Positions 44,584-53,182 of a DNA stretch of 64,000 nt are shown in pieces. The translations under genes and the position numbers were made by a program. Below the pieces are notes generated by a model, which was not told the DNA's origin, did not search any database, and saw nothing but the letters and a program-made list of their open reading frames with translations. Source of the stretch: Kribbella flavida DSM 17836 (GTDB lineage: Bacteria; Actinomycetota; Actinomycetes; Propionibacteriales; Kribbellaceae); NCBI RefSeq assembly GCF_000024345.1, contig NC_013729.1, forward strand, positions 7,006,001 through 7,070,000, given 5' to 3'. Every line of letters starts with the position of its first letter. The first letter of the stretch is position 1.

Positions 44584-45327
44584 ATGATGGGGCAGTTCGA
44601 AGACAAGACGGCGGTAGTGACCGGCGGCAACGCTGGCATCGGCCTGGCCACGGCCAAGCGGTTGGCAGCCGAAGGTGCGCATGTCTTCATCACCGGACGC
44701 CGGGAGGCCGAGTTGCACCAGGCCGCCGCCGTCATCGGCAACGCAACCGCGGTGCCCGGCGACGTGAGCGTCGCGGCCGACGTGGACCGGCTCTACCAGC
44801 GCGTGCAGGATCGGGGCCAGGGCCTCGACGTGGTGTTCGCGAACGCCGGGATCAATGCCCTGGTCGGGCTGGAGGAGCTCACCGAGGAAATCCATGACTC
44901 GATCTTCGACATCAACGTCAAGGGCACCTTCTTCACCGTGCAGAAGTCGTTGCCGCTCCTCAACGACGGTGCGGCGATCGTGCTCACCGGTTCCACCGCC
45001 GCTGAGGGCGGCGCCGCGGGCATGAGTGCCTACGGCGCCTCCAAGGCAGCCATCCGCGCCTACGCCCGCGCGTGGGCAAGCGAGCTCGGCCCCCGGGGCA
45101 TCCGAGTCAACGTCGTCTCCCCGGGCCCGGTGGACACCCCGCTGTGGGACACCGCCTTCGGGGACCGTCGGGAGGAGATGATCGCCGGCGTCGCGGCCGG
45201 CATTCCTGCTCAGCGACCCGGGGATCCGGACGAGATCGCCGCCGCCGTCGCCTTCCTGGCCTCGCCCCAGAGCAGCTTCGTCTACGGCGCGAACCTCTAC
45301 GTCGACGGCGGGCTGGGCCAGATCTAG
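44584..45327 (+). CDS. SDR-family oxidoreductase
   Basis: A 247-residue classical short-chain dehydrogenase. It has the cofactor motif TGGNAGIGLATAKRLAAEG, FANAGIN, the catalytic Ser in VLTGSTAAEGG and the YxxxK pair in MSAYGASKAAIRAYARAW, then VVSPGPVDTPLW. Substrate unknown. ATG 44584 with GGAG upstream. The stop overlaps the GTG of the next gene by one base, so it is co-translated with the Gfo/Idh gene. Confidence 0.92.
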   Translation: MMGQFEDKTAVVTGGNAGIGLATAKRLAAEGAHVFITGRREAELHQAAAVIGNATAVPGDVSVAADVDRLYQRVQDRGQGLDVVFANAGINALVGLEELTEEIHDSIFDINVKGTFFTVQKSLPLLNDGAAIVLTGSTAAEGGAAGMSAYGASKAAIRAYARAWASELGPRGIRVNVVSPGPVDTPLWDTAFGDRREEMIAGVAAGIPAQRPGDPDEIAAAVAFLASPQSSFVYGANLYVDGGLGQI

Positions 45328-46445
45328 TGACCAGCCTTGGGTCAGCACCCACGGGTCGCGCCACGAACCGTCCGATTGGTGTCGGTGTCGTCGGGCTGAG
45401 CGCCGCGGGCGGCTGGGGAGCCGGGGCCCACCTTCCGGCGATGGTCGCGGCCGATGGTTTCGAGCTCCGTGGACTCGTGGGCAGCACGGACGAGTCGGCG
45501 CGCGCCGCCAGCCGACGCTACGGTGCGCCGTCGTACGCCTCGGTCGAGCAACTGGCGGCCTCGGACGATGTCGATCTCGTCGTGATCACGGTGAAGACCC
45601 CGAGCCACCGGGACCTGGTCCGATCTACGACCGCTGCTCGGAAGCCGGTCTTCTGCGAGTGGCCCTTCGCCGTCGACCACTCCGACGCGGTGGAGCTGGC
45701 CGCGTCGGCGGCCGGTGTCGCTACCTTCGTCGGCCTCCAGGGCCGGTCCTCGCCACACTTCCGGTGGCTGCGTGACTTGGTTGCCGCCGGCTACGTCGGC
45801 GAGTTGCTCTCGGTGACGGTCTCCTCCACCGTTACCGAGTGGGGTGGACCGGTCTCCGAAGGATCGCTCTACACCCTCGATCGGGATCAGGGCGGGTCGA
45901 TGCTCGGAATCGGGTTCGGGCATGCCATCGATCCGGTCCTGATGGTGGTCGGAGAGCTTGTCGATGTGGTGGCGACGACGGCAACCCGCCATCCCCGGGT
46001 GCCGCTGGGTGGCACCGGACGACTGGTGCCGATGACCAGCGTGGACCAGATCGCAGTCTCCGGCACCCTGCCGGGGGGTGCAGTGCTCTCCGCGCACCAA
46101 CGCGGCGGCACCGCCTCCGGCCCGGGGTTCTGGCTGAGGATCGACGGTAGCCGGGGGACGCTCGAGGCCACTGCCCGCAACCATCCCCACATCGCGCCCG
46201 TGACGGTACGCGGCGCCCTGGGCGGACACCCCCTGACCGAACTGACCCTGCCTGCGGCGTACGACGAATTCCCGCGCTTGGCGGGGTCCCACCTCCACAC
46301 CCTGGCACACGCCTACGCACGGATCGGACACCAACTGCGTGGCGGCGCCACCGAGATACCCGACTTCGCGCACGCCGTCACCCGCCACCGCCTCCTGGAC
46401 GCGATCACCGAGTCCGCGGCGACCGGTCGCCGTATCTTCCTCTGA
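45327..46445 (+). CDS. Gfo/Idh/MocA-family oxidoreductase
   Basis: A 372-residue NAD(P)-dependent dehydrogenase. The Rossmann start is IGVGVVGLSAAGGWGAGAHLPAM, and the EKP-equivalent motif is altered to CEWPFA, so the usual catalytic Lys of EKP is missing. The C-terminal beta-sheet domain has GSMLGIGFGHAIDPVLMVVGEL. Members with this branch include galactose 1-dehydrogenase-like Gal80/Idh proteins. GTG 45327 overlaps the SDR stop. Confidence 0.87.
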   Translation: MTSLGSAPTGRATNRPIGVGVVGLSAAGGWGAGAHLPAMVAADGFELRGLVGSTDESARAASRRYGAPSYASVEQLAASDDVDLVVITVKTPSHRDLVRSTTAARKPVFCEWPFAVDHSDAVELAASAAGVATFVGLQGRSSPHFRWLRDLVAAGYVGELLSVTVSSTVTEWGGPVSEGSLYTLDRDQGGSMLGIGFGHAIDPVLMVVGELVDVVATTATRHPRVPLGGTGRLVPMTSVDQIAVSGTLPGGAVLSAHQRGGTASGPGFWLRIDGSRGTLEATARNHPHIAPVTVRGALGGHPLTELTLPAAYDEFPRLAGSHLHTLAHAYARIGHQLRGGATEIPDFAHAVTRHRLLDAITESAATGRRIFL

Positions 46446-46535
46446 ACCGAGCAACACCTTCGCCCGAGTGGCCGAACTCCCGGCCGCTCAGGGCGGCTAC
46501 GGCCGCATCACGTCGACCCATGCAAAGGACCGACC

Positions 46536-47690
46536 GTGACTACCCATGCCGATCCATCCCCGACAGCCGCCAAGACCGAGAACTGGCCCGGCGTCATCGC
46601 GCTTGGCCTGGGCATCTTCGCTCTCATCACGGCCGCGTTCCTTCCCGCGGGACTGCTGCCCCGCATCGCCGGTGGCCTCGACGTCTCAGCAGGCGTCGCC
46701 GGACAGACCGTGAGCGTGACCGCCTTCGCGGCCGCGGCATCGGCTTTCCTCATCGCCGTCGTGCTGCCCCGCGCCGACCGGCGCCGCGTGATGATCGGCC
46801 TCACCCTGCTCGCCATCGCCTCGAACCTCATCGTCGCGATCGCTCCCAACCTCGCCGTACTCCTCCTCGCACGAATCCTGCTCGGGATCGCGCTCGGTGG
46901 TTTCTGGGCGATGGCCACCGCCGTGGCCTCGCACCTGGTGAACCCCGAACGACTCGGCCGCGCTCTGACCGTCATCAACACCGGCGTCGCCCTCGCGACT
47001 GTCGCAGCCGTGCCGATCGGCGCCTACCTGGGGGACGCCTGGGGTTGGCGCGCGGTCTTCGTCGTAGGTGCCGGCGCAGCAGCGATCGCGCTGATCGTCC
47101 AGGCAACCACGTTGCCACATGTCGAGCCCGTCAGCGCCAGCAGCATCAAGGCACTCGGTGCTGTGCTGCGCTCCGGGGTCGTGCTGGCCGGCCTCCTCGG
47201 AATCCTGCTCGTCTTCAGCGGTCACTTCAGCGGGTTCACCTATATCCGACCGGCCACCGAGACGCTCTCGAACCTCGACGCCGGCGCCTTCGCTCTGTTG
47301 CTGCTCGTCTTCGGCATCGCCAACTTTCTCGGCACCCTCCTGGCGGGCCTGCTTGCCGACCGAGCGCCGAGAATCGGCCTCCTGCTCTTCCCGGTCGTCA
47401 TCGGTGCGGGAATGCTGCTCACGTACGCCGCCAGTGGCTCGACTGCACTGCCCTTCGTCGCCGCAGCAGCGTGGGGCCTCGGCTTTGGTGGCGTCCCAAC
47501 CACCGTGCTCAGCTGGAGCGCTCGAACCGAACCAACTCGCGTGGAACAAGTCAGCGGTGTCATCGTCACCGTCTGCAACGTCGCCATCGCCGTTGGGGCC
47601 GGTATCGGCGGGACTCTCGCTGACAGCACCTCGCCCACCACACACTGCTGGTCGGCGCCATCGCAGCCATGGCCGGTGGCCTCATCCTGA
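46536..47690 (+). CDS. MFS transporter (DHA1 type) with a C-terminal frameshift
   Basis: 384 residues in the open frame, with eleven clear membrane segments. It has the MFS loop 2-3 pattern LPRADRRRVMIGL, LLLARILLGIALGGFWAMATAV and LVNPERLGRALTVINTG, as in sugar-efflux or arabinose-efflux type exporters. The frame ends in non-hydrophobic SPTTHCWSAPSQPWPV. One base away, the DNA continues HTLLVGAIAAMAGGLILTSL, which is the expected twelfth helix. The gene therefore carries a frameshift near 47640 and has probably lost its last helix. Confidence 0.82.
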   Translation: MTTHADPSPTAAKTENWPGVIALGLGIFALITAAFLPAGLLPRIAGGLDVSAGVAGQTVSVTAFAAAASAFLIAVVLPRADRRRVMIGLTLLAIASNLIVAIAPNLAVLLLARILLGIALGGFWAMATAVASHLVNPERLGRALTVINTGVALATVAAVPIGAYLGDAWGWRAVFVVGAGAAAIALIVQATTLPHVEPVSASSIKALGAVLRSGVVLAGLLGILLVFSGHFSGFTYIRPATETLSNLDAGAFALLLLVFGIANFLGTLLAGLLADRAPRIGLLLFPVVIGAGMLLTYAASGSTALPFVAAAAWGLGFGGVPTTVLSWSARTEPTRVEQVSGVIVTVCNVAIAVGAGIGGTLADSTSPTTHCWSAPSQPWPVASS

Positions 47691-47730
47691 CCAGCCTCCG
47701 CCGCCCAAGGCCGTGCACAGGACCAGTGCG

Positions 47731-47925
47731 TCCGCCGGGCGAGAAGCGTTCTTCGAGGGCCACGCCCCCGCGTACCAGGTCCTCGGTGGAGTCCCGATCG
47801 GGAAGATCCGCTACGACAACCTCGAGGCCGCGGTCGCGAGAGTAATCAGGTTCTCCCGTCAACGAGTCGGGGCCGAGGGGTGGACCGCGTTCCGATCTCA
47901 TTACCGCATCGAAGCCTTCTACTGA
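47731..47925 (+). mobile_element. Fragment of an IS21-family transposase (IstA)
   Basis: The segment REAFFEGHAPAYQVLGGVP followed by IGKIRYDNLEAAVARVIRFS and WTAFRSHYRIEAFY is an internal part of the DDE domain of IstA. Its Asp-Asn-Leu (DNL) motif is intact, but all flanking parts of istA and the partner istB are absent. It is fused in frame to the out-of-frame tail of the MFS gene region. Confidence 0.82.
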
Positions 47926-47946
47926 CCGCTGCCGGGCACGGGTGGT

Positions 47947-48026
47947 GGTGTCGATGCAGACCAACATCGCTGGCGCTGATCCCGCCCAGTTGGTGTCAGA
48001 ACTCGGCTATGAGTGGTGTCGGACGA
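47947..48026 (-). repeat. Right copy of the inverted repeat flanking the cassette
   Basis: In reverse complement it reads CCGACACCACTCATAG, CCGAGTTCTGACACCAACTG, GATGTTGGTCTG and ATCGACACCACC, matching the left copy at 43650-43735. It overlaps the supposed N-terminus of the next gene. Confidence 0.75.
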
Positions 48027-50322
48027 AACCCCCGTAGCCACTCGCGAGGTCCTCCTGTTCCGGTGTGCCGGCCTGGACGCTGACTGCCCGAGGGGCACGC
48101 CGGGGGATTCCTTGCCTCGCGATGACGTCGGCCGGTACCGTCCGAAGGACCGTGGCGCCGCGCCGGCGCTGACTGCTGTAGGAGGCGGCATCGAGTCTGC
48201 CGAGAAGCCGCCTGCGTCCTTCCCCGCCGACGGGGACGACGCTCCGGTCGAGCGCGAAGAGAAGCCCGTTGAGCACGGAGTCAAGCAAGCCCCGGTCGAG
48301 CGCGACGACGCGGCCTCCGGCCGGCGGCGGCCGGGACCACCGCGCTTCGTGCCGACCGGAGACTCCGCGGGCGAGACGACGTCGGCGCAGGCGGTGCTGC
48401 TGGCCACGGCGGGCGCTGCTTTCCTGACGGTCGCGGCGGTACTGCTGCTCACCGGCTGGGCGTACGCGACCGCCACGGGAAGCACGGACCTGAACCGACG
48501 TGACGTGGATCCGGTGTTCGAGGTCCGCGACAAGCTGGTCTGGATCGCGGCCCTGGTGATCGCCGGCTCCTTGGGCTTGGTGCTCGCCCTGATCAAGCGA
48601 CCAGTACGGCGCCTGCTGGAGTCCTGGCCGGTCCTCTTCCTGACGGTGGCCGGCACGGCCGGTGTGGCGTACTCGGCCGCGTGGGTTGACGGCTGGATCG
48701 GATTCGGTCCGGCGAACCTGCTCCTGGCGGTTGCCCTGGTCCCGCTCCTGGTCTTCGCCGTCGGCCCGTGGTCCCGAGGTGCAGTGCCCTTCCTGTGGCC
48801 GGCGGTCGTGGCGCTCGGCCTGGTGCTGTACTTGCCGGCTCTGTGGCAGACCCCCCGCGGCATGTACGACCCGTACCACGCCGCACGCAACATCGACGAG
48901 CTGCTCGGACCAGTGGCCGGCAGCTTTCCGCTGTCCGACTACGTCCCGCAGTACGGCGGGATGCTTGGCCTGCCACTGATCCCGTTCCGGTCGCTGGTGG
49001 CAGCCGACGTCGAGTGGTGGATCATGTCCTACCTCTCGGTGCTCAGCGTGATCACCGTCGTCGCGTTGTGCGTTGCCGCGGCCATGATGCTCCCCCGCGG
49101 GCGACGTGCGCTCGCGCCGCTGCTGGTGATTCCCGTCCTGCTGATGAAACCGAGCAGCCCGGACGGCCTGACTCCCGCCGGAGTCCAGCGCCTGTTCCAG
49201 ACCATCCCGGAACGGTCCCTGTTGCCGGTGCTGCTGGGAGTCGTCCTGTTGCTCGCCGCCTCGCGGATGCAGGCGCGGAGCCGCTGGATCTGGGTCGGGG
49301 TCATCTCCTGCCTCGCCGCGCTGCACAACATCGAGTCCGGGGTGCCGGCCACCGTCGCGGCCGCGCTGCTCCTGGTCGCGCTGCGCGCAGGGTGGCGCGC
49401 CCTCGGGTACTTCGCGGCCGCGTGGATCGGCGTTGTCGTGGTGTACGCCGGCGTCCTGGCGCTCGCCGGTGGTTCGTTGCGGCCGGAGTACTGGGCGGGC
49501 TTCGTGCTGGAGTTCGCCAACGGCTTCGCGCAGCTGCCCATGCCGCCGTACGGCAACTACGTCTTCGTGCTCTTCGTCCTGGTGGCGGGCACCGCCAGCG
49601 CCTTCCCCGTCGTCTGGCGAGGCCCTGCCGCCATGTCGGTGGCGGCCACCGGCGGCCTGTACTTCGGCGCGTGGGGTCTGCTGATGTTCCCGTACTACGT
49701 GGGCCGGTCCAGCAGCCTCGGCCAGCTCCAGTTCTTCCTCATCCCGGCCAGCGTCGCCGCCATCTGGCTGCTGATCGGGGCCGCCAGGGCCGTGCAGGTC
49801 CGGCGCCTCACCCCTCGCCTGGCCTACGCGGTCCTGCTGTGCTGCCTTCCCGCTGCCCTGTGCGCCACCACCGTGATGAAGGCGCCGTGGCCGGAGACGA
49901 ACCTGAAGCGCCTCACCGGTGGCTTCTCCCCCGACAGCGATTTCCGGAGCACGGCGCACGGCCCGCGGCCGGTCGTCGACGAGCAACAGGCGCAGCTCAT
50001 CCGCGACGTGAGCGCCGACGCGCGCAAGCCGGTCGGCTTGTTCTTCACCTCCGGCAACGTGGCGGCACTGAGAACCGGCCTGCCCAACGCCTCGGTCCTG
50101 GCCGTCCCGCAGGAACTGATGGCCCGGCGCCCGTGGTCCGGCGACCCCAACGACACGGGCAACGCCGCGTTCCGCCGCATGCAGTGCCGATCCTTGCAGC
50201 AGTCCGACCTCAACTCGGTCATCGCCGAGGACCTGATCGCGGACGCCCTCGACAGCTGCACGGGCTTCACCCGAGGACAACTGGACCGCGGCATGGTCGT
50301 CTTCACCCGAACCTCCGGCTGA
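48013..50322 (+). CDS. Large polytopic membrane protein, GT-C-like architecture
   Basis: Up to 769 residues. The first 110 residues are polar and low-complexity. About a dozen membrane segments follow from AVLLATAGAAFLTVAAVLLL to about residue 615, then an extracytoplasmic C-terminal domain of 150 residues with Cys in RRMQCRSLQQSD and DALDSCTGF. The loop LYLPALWQTPRGMYDPYHAARNIDE, with its Asp residue, is like the first loop of GT-C glycosyltransferases. Start is uncertain: GTG 48013 lies inside the inverted repeat, so the true N-terminus may have been replaced or lies downstream. The 3' end overlaps the next gene by 20 bases. Confidence 0.7.
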   Translation: MVSDETPVATREVLLFRCAGLDADCPRGTPGDSLPRDDVGRYRPKDRGAAPALTAVGGGIESAEKPPASFPADGDDAPVEREEKPVEHGVKQAPVERDDAASGRRRPGPPRFVPTGDSAGETTSAQAVLLATAGAAFLTVAAVLLLTGWAYATATGSTDLNRRDVDPVFEVRDKLVWIAALVIAGSLGLVLALIKRPVRRLLESWPVLFLTVAGTAGVAYSAAWVDGWIGFGPANLLLAVALVPLLVFAVGPWSRGAVPFLWPAVVALGLVLYLPALWQTPRGMYDPYHAARNIDELLGPVAGSFPLSDYVPQYGGMLGLPLIPFRSLVAADVEWWIMSYLSVLSVITVVALCVAAAMMLPRGRRALAPLLVIPVLLMKPSSPDGLTPAGVQRLFQTIPERSLLPVLLGVVLLLAASRMQARSRWIWVGVISCLAALHNIESGVPATVAAALLLVALRAGWRALGYFAAAWIGVVVVYAGVLALAGGSLRPEYWAGFVLEFANGFAQLPMPPYGNYVFVLFVLVAGTASAFPVVWRGPAAMSVAATGGLYFGAWGLLMFPYYVGRSSSLGQLQFFLIPASVAAIWLLIGAARAVQVRRLTPRLAYAVLLCCLPAALCATTVMKAPWPETNLKRLTGGFSPDSDFRSTAHGPRPVVDEQQAQLIRDVSADARKPVGLFFTSGNVAALRTGLPNASVLAVPQELMARRPWSGDPNDTGNAAFRRMQCRSLQQSDLNSVIAEDLIADALDSCTGFTRGQLDRGMVVFTRTSG

Positions 50323-50947
50323 CGGCGTACGCACCGCGCCCGAGCTCAGCGGGTCGGGTCCAGTGGAGCAGGTAGCGGAACAACGGCAGTCGTCGCCACC
50401 GGACGCCGGGAAGAGTGGCGGTCGCGATGCTGCGTACCTCGGAATAGGTGTGCGGGAACCGCATCTCGACCGGCGCAGAGTGCTGCCAGTAGCCGCGCGT
50501 TCGGGACAGCACCTGGTGCTGCAGGATCCCGACCCCCTCGACCAGGTAGTCGCTGACTGTCGACGCTCGAGCGCATCCGACCACCACGACGCTTCCGCCC
50601 GGGGCGGTGAGCTCAGCGAAGCGGCTGAGGCCGTCGGCCAGGTCCGGCAAGTGGTGCACAGTCGCGATGGTGCCCACCAGATCGAAGTGCGCGAGCGGGA
50701 GCGACTGTGTCATCACGTCCCCGTGCAGCCACTGCACGTCCGCCTCACTCGCCCTGGCTCGTTCCAACACGGCGGCATCGGGGTCGATGGCAACAACTTC
50801 CGGCACCCGCTCGCGCAAGTCCGTCGCCAGCAACCCGTCCCCCGTCCCCACATCCAACGCGGACCGGGCGTTCGCCGGCAACGCCGCAAGAACCAGTCGG
50901 TGATAGTGCGTGTTGTGATTCCACCGTCGCTTGAGATCAGTCGGCAT
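50303..50947 (-). CDS. Class I SAM-dependent methyltransferase
   Basis: A 214-residue protein with motif I ALDVGTGDGLLATDLRERV, motif post-I VVAIDPDAAVLERAR, HGDVMTQSLPLAHFDLVGTIATVHHL and the GGSVVVVGC strand. The C-terminal part (YWQHSAPVEMRFPHTYSEVRSIA) is typical of the ubiquinone/methylase-like group in actinomycetes. Target molecule unknown. ATG 50947 is chosen since the family begins here. Confidence 0.88.
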   Translation of the reverse strand: MPTDLKRRWNHNTHYHRLVLAALPANARSALDVGTGDGLLATDLRERVPEVVAIDPDAAVLERARASEADVQWLHGDVMTQSLPLAHFDLVGTIATVHHLPDLADGLSRFAELTAPGGSVVVVGCARASTVSDYLVEGVGILQHQVLSRTRGYWQHSAPVEMRFPHTYSEVRSIATATLPGVRWRRLPLFRYLLHWTRPAELGRGAYAVSRRFG

Positions 50948-51104
50948 CTTCAGAACTATGACACGCAGTAGGTCCGCTGCAGGCGGAGCAGCCACTGGGC
51001 ACGGCCGGGCCGGCTAGGCATGATGGAGAGCGGGAGGAGCGCGAGTGATGGCTAGGTCGACCGCGCCGACACCGCAAGCATCGACACTGACGTGAGGGGA
51101 TCCG

Positions 51105-51420
51105 GTGACGGAGCTGTCCGAGCTGTTCGACTACGACGCGGAACTGCGCCGGCACAACGAACTCCTCCGCGCCGCAACCCGCGTCGGTCCCGGTGACCGC
51201 GTGCTCGACATCGGCTGTGGCACTGGCCAGACCACGCGCGAGGCGGCACGAGTCACCGCATCCGGTAGTGCGGTCGGCGTCGACCTCTCCGTCCCGATGC
51301 TCGAACAGGCCGTCAGCTCAGGACGACCAGGGACTGTCCAACGTCGCCTACCAGCACGCCGACGCCCAGGTCCATCCGTTCCCGCCGGCGTACTTCGACC
51401 TGTGCATCAGAGCATCTCGA
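51105..51420 (+). pseudogene. Degraded class I methyltransferase gene
   Basis: From GTG 51105 the frame encodes TELSELFDYDAELRRHNELL and the SAM motif VLDIGCGTGQTTREAARV, then GVDLSVPMLEQA. The homology then jumps by a frameshift near 51325 to LSNVAYQHADAQVHPFPPAYFDL, and stops abruptly after CIR; the expected rest of the Rossmann fold is absent. A short unrelated-looking end (EHLDAFRAGRRTDPVDF and stop) follows in the third frame. Confidence 0.75.
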
Positions 51421-51499
51421 CGCCTTCCGCGCGGGCCGCCGTACCGACCCGGTCGACTTCGGCTCCTGACCCCACCGGTCCCTGCGGTCGGCACGTCCG

Positions 51500-52177
51500 T
51501 CAGCAGGCGATGCCGGCAACGATCTTGTTGATCGCGGCTCGTTCGGACGGCTCGCGGAACTCCACGCTCCAGAGCGCATCCTTGACCGCGCACGCTTGCA
51601 CCCACCGCACAACCCGCTCCCGCTCCAGCTCAGCCGCCTCGGCGAAGGCTGCCAACTGATACGTCAACGTCTGCACCAGATCCGCCTCGCGCGCGATGAG
51701 ATGCCACCGATCGCGGAGCAGGTTGACAAGACCCTCCGGCGCAGGCACCGCCAGCCGGCGGTTCAAGCGTCCCGCGACAACCACTCGCTCGACGGCGTCG
51801 GCCAGGTGTGCCAAGCAGTCGCTGCCCGCCTTCTCCAGCACCATCGCGAAGATCCCGGCATCGTGCTCCAGCAACCGCACCGCACCACGCCCCGCCCACG
51901 CCGCGAGCGCCTTCGGTTCGGCGACGTTGCCAGGATGGGGAAACGAGATCTTCAGGACAGCAGCGGCTCCGTCGGCCCGGCGTACCGGTACGACGATGCC
52001 GACCGCGCCGTGCATCGTCGCACCCGACAGCGTGAGCTCCCACTGCGCGAGAGCGTGATCGACCAGGCCGGGCAGCACGTCGAGCCACGCTGTGCCCGGC
52101 TCGCCCTCCCGCTCGCTGATCTCCCGCACGAACGGCTCCGGAACCCCGATCGCCACCTCTGCGTCATTCACCGTCAT
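51500..52177 (-). CDS. Aminoglycoside/hydroxyurea-type kinase homologue lacking its catalytic loop
   Basis: A 225-residue protein of the APH(6)/hydroxyurea resistance kinase family, normally about 300 residues. The N-lobe is present (VVPVRRADGAAAVLKISFPH with the ATP-binding Lys, EPKALAAWAGRGAVRLLEHD, FAMVLEKAGSD). The C-terminal helices are present too (RERVVRWVQACAVKDALWSVE). Between LAVPAPEGL and LLRDRW about 70-80 residues are missing in frame, and these would carry HGDLH and the DPK metal site. The product should fold poorly and not phosphorylate. ATG 52177 overlaps the GntR-TetR gene by 14 bases. Confidence 0.8.
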   Translation of the reverse strand: MTVNDAEVAIGVPEPFVREISEREGEPGTAWLDVLPGLVDHALAQWELTLSGATMHGAVGIVVPVRRADGAAAVLKISFPHPGNVAEPKALAAWAGRGAVRLLEHDAGIFAMVLEKAGSDCLAHLADAVERVVVAGRLNRRLAVPAPEGLVNLLRDRWHLIAREADLVQTLTYQLAAFAEAAELERERVVRWVQACAVKDALWSVEFREPSERAAINKIVAGIAC

Positions 52178-53081
52178 CTGCCGCCCCGGAACCGGCCAGC
52201 AGGGCGGCGAAGCCGTCGAGGTGCCGCGCGAGGCTGTACTCGAACATCCCGTCCAGGTCCGCCGCGGTGTGCGCCGGGGTGCGGGCCAGCAGGGGGAAGC
52301 GCGCGAGCAGTTCACCGGCCCGATCCCGCTGGCCGAGCCACCACATGTCGAGGCTCACACCGGTCTCCTGCTCCGCTTCGATCTCGTCGGCCAGGGAGAG
52401 TCCGGCCGTGACGACCAGCGCGTGCAGCGTGAGCGCTTCGCGCGTGACCGTCGCGATCGGCAGGCCGAGGCCGTCCAGCGCCCGCAGGGTCCACTCGGTC
52501 TGCGCCATCATGTTCGGCATCAGGACCGGCCGGGTGAACGAGATCGCCCTGGGCAGCCAGAGGTGCCGCCGGCACAGGTCCCACTGCCGGCGGGCGATCA
52601 GTTCGAGCTTGGCGCGCCAGCCGGCCGGCCCTTGGTCGGGAAGCTCGCACTCACCGAAAACCTCGTCGGCCATCTGGGCCAGCAGTTCGTCCTTGCCCTT
52701 GACGTGCCGGTACAGCGACATCGGCCCGACGTCCAGCTCGACCGCCAGCCGTCGCATCGACACCGCGTCGAGGCCCTCGGCATCCGCGACCGCCACCGCG
52801 GCCCGGAGGACGCGCGTGCGGGTCAGGCCCTGCTGAGTTCTCCGGCGACGCCCAGGGCTCTTCGGTAGCGAGCGGTGGCTGACGACGGTCCCGGAGCCGA
52901 CCGTGGTCTCAACCAGCCCGTCGTCGCGCAGCCGCGCGATCACCTTGGTCGCGGTCGAGATCGCCACGCCCTCGTTCTGAGCGATCTGCCGCACCGACGG
53001 CACGCGGTCGCCGGGCCGCAGGTCACCCGCGACGATCCTCGCCCGCAACTGTCCGAGGATGCGCTGGTACGGAGAGCTCAT
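52164..53081 (-). CDS. GntR-TetR fusion transcriptional regulator
   Basis: 305 residues. Residues 1-70 form a GntR winged helix (YQRILGQLRARIVAGDLRPGDRVPSVRQIAQNEGVAISTATKVIARL). Residues 85-140 form a TetR HTH (TRTRVLRAAVAVADAEGLDAVSMRRLAVELDVGPMSLYRHVKGKDELL), followed by a TetR_C effector domain to the end. Two DNA-binding modules in one chain are an actinobacterial peculiarity. A near-perfect 18-base palindrome sits just upstream. It is divergent from a GNAT-hydrolase operon and followed by the kinase homologue. Confidence 0.9.
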   Translation of the reverse strand: MSSPYQRILGQLRARIVAGDLRPGDRVPSVRQIAQNEGVAISTATKVIARLRDDGLVETTVGSGTVVSHRSLPKSPGRRRRTQQGLTRTRVLRAAVAVADAEGLDAVSMRRLAVELDVGPMSLYRHVKGKDELLAQMADEVFGECELPDQGPAGWRAKLELIARRQWDLCRRHLWLPRAISFTRPVLMPNMMAQTEWTLRALDGLGLPIATVTREALTLHALVVTAGLSLADEIEAEQETGVSLDMWWLGQRDRAGELLARFPLLARTPAHTAADLDGMFEYSLARHLDGFAALLAGSGAADDGE

Positions 53082-53086
53082 CCCTC

Positions 53087-53104
53087 AAGTGTACTAGTTC
53101 ACTT
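53087..53104. promoter_or_regulatory. Palindromic operator between the GntR-TetR gene and the GNAT operon
   Basis: AAGTGTACTAGTTCACTT matches its own reverse complement at 16 of 18 positions. It lies six bases before the regulator start and about 80 bases before the GNAT start. Confidence 0.7.
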
Positions 53105-53182
53105 TGCCCTCTGCAGAACACTTTTCTCTTGATGCTGAACGATCGAGCTCGGCAGCGGCGAATTCGTAGATACGGTGTACGC

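Noticed and set aside
48007-50334. A 775-codon open frame on the minus strand opposite the large membrane protein
   Set aside because: Low-complexity charged composition without any domain; the plus strand has coherent membrane helices.
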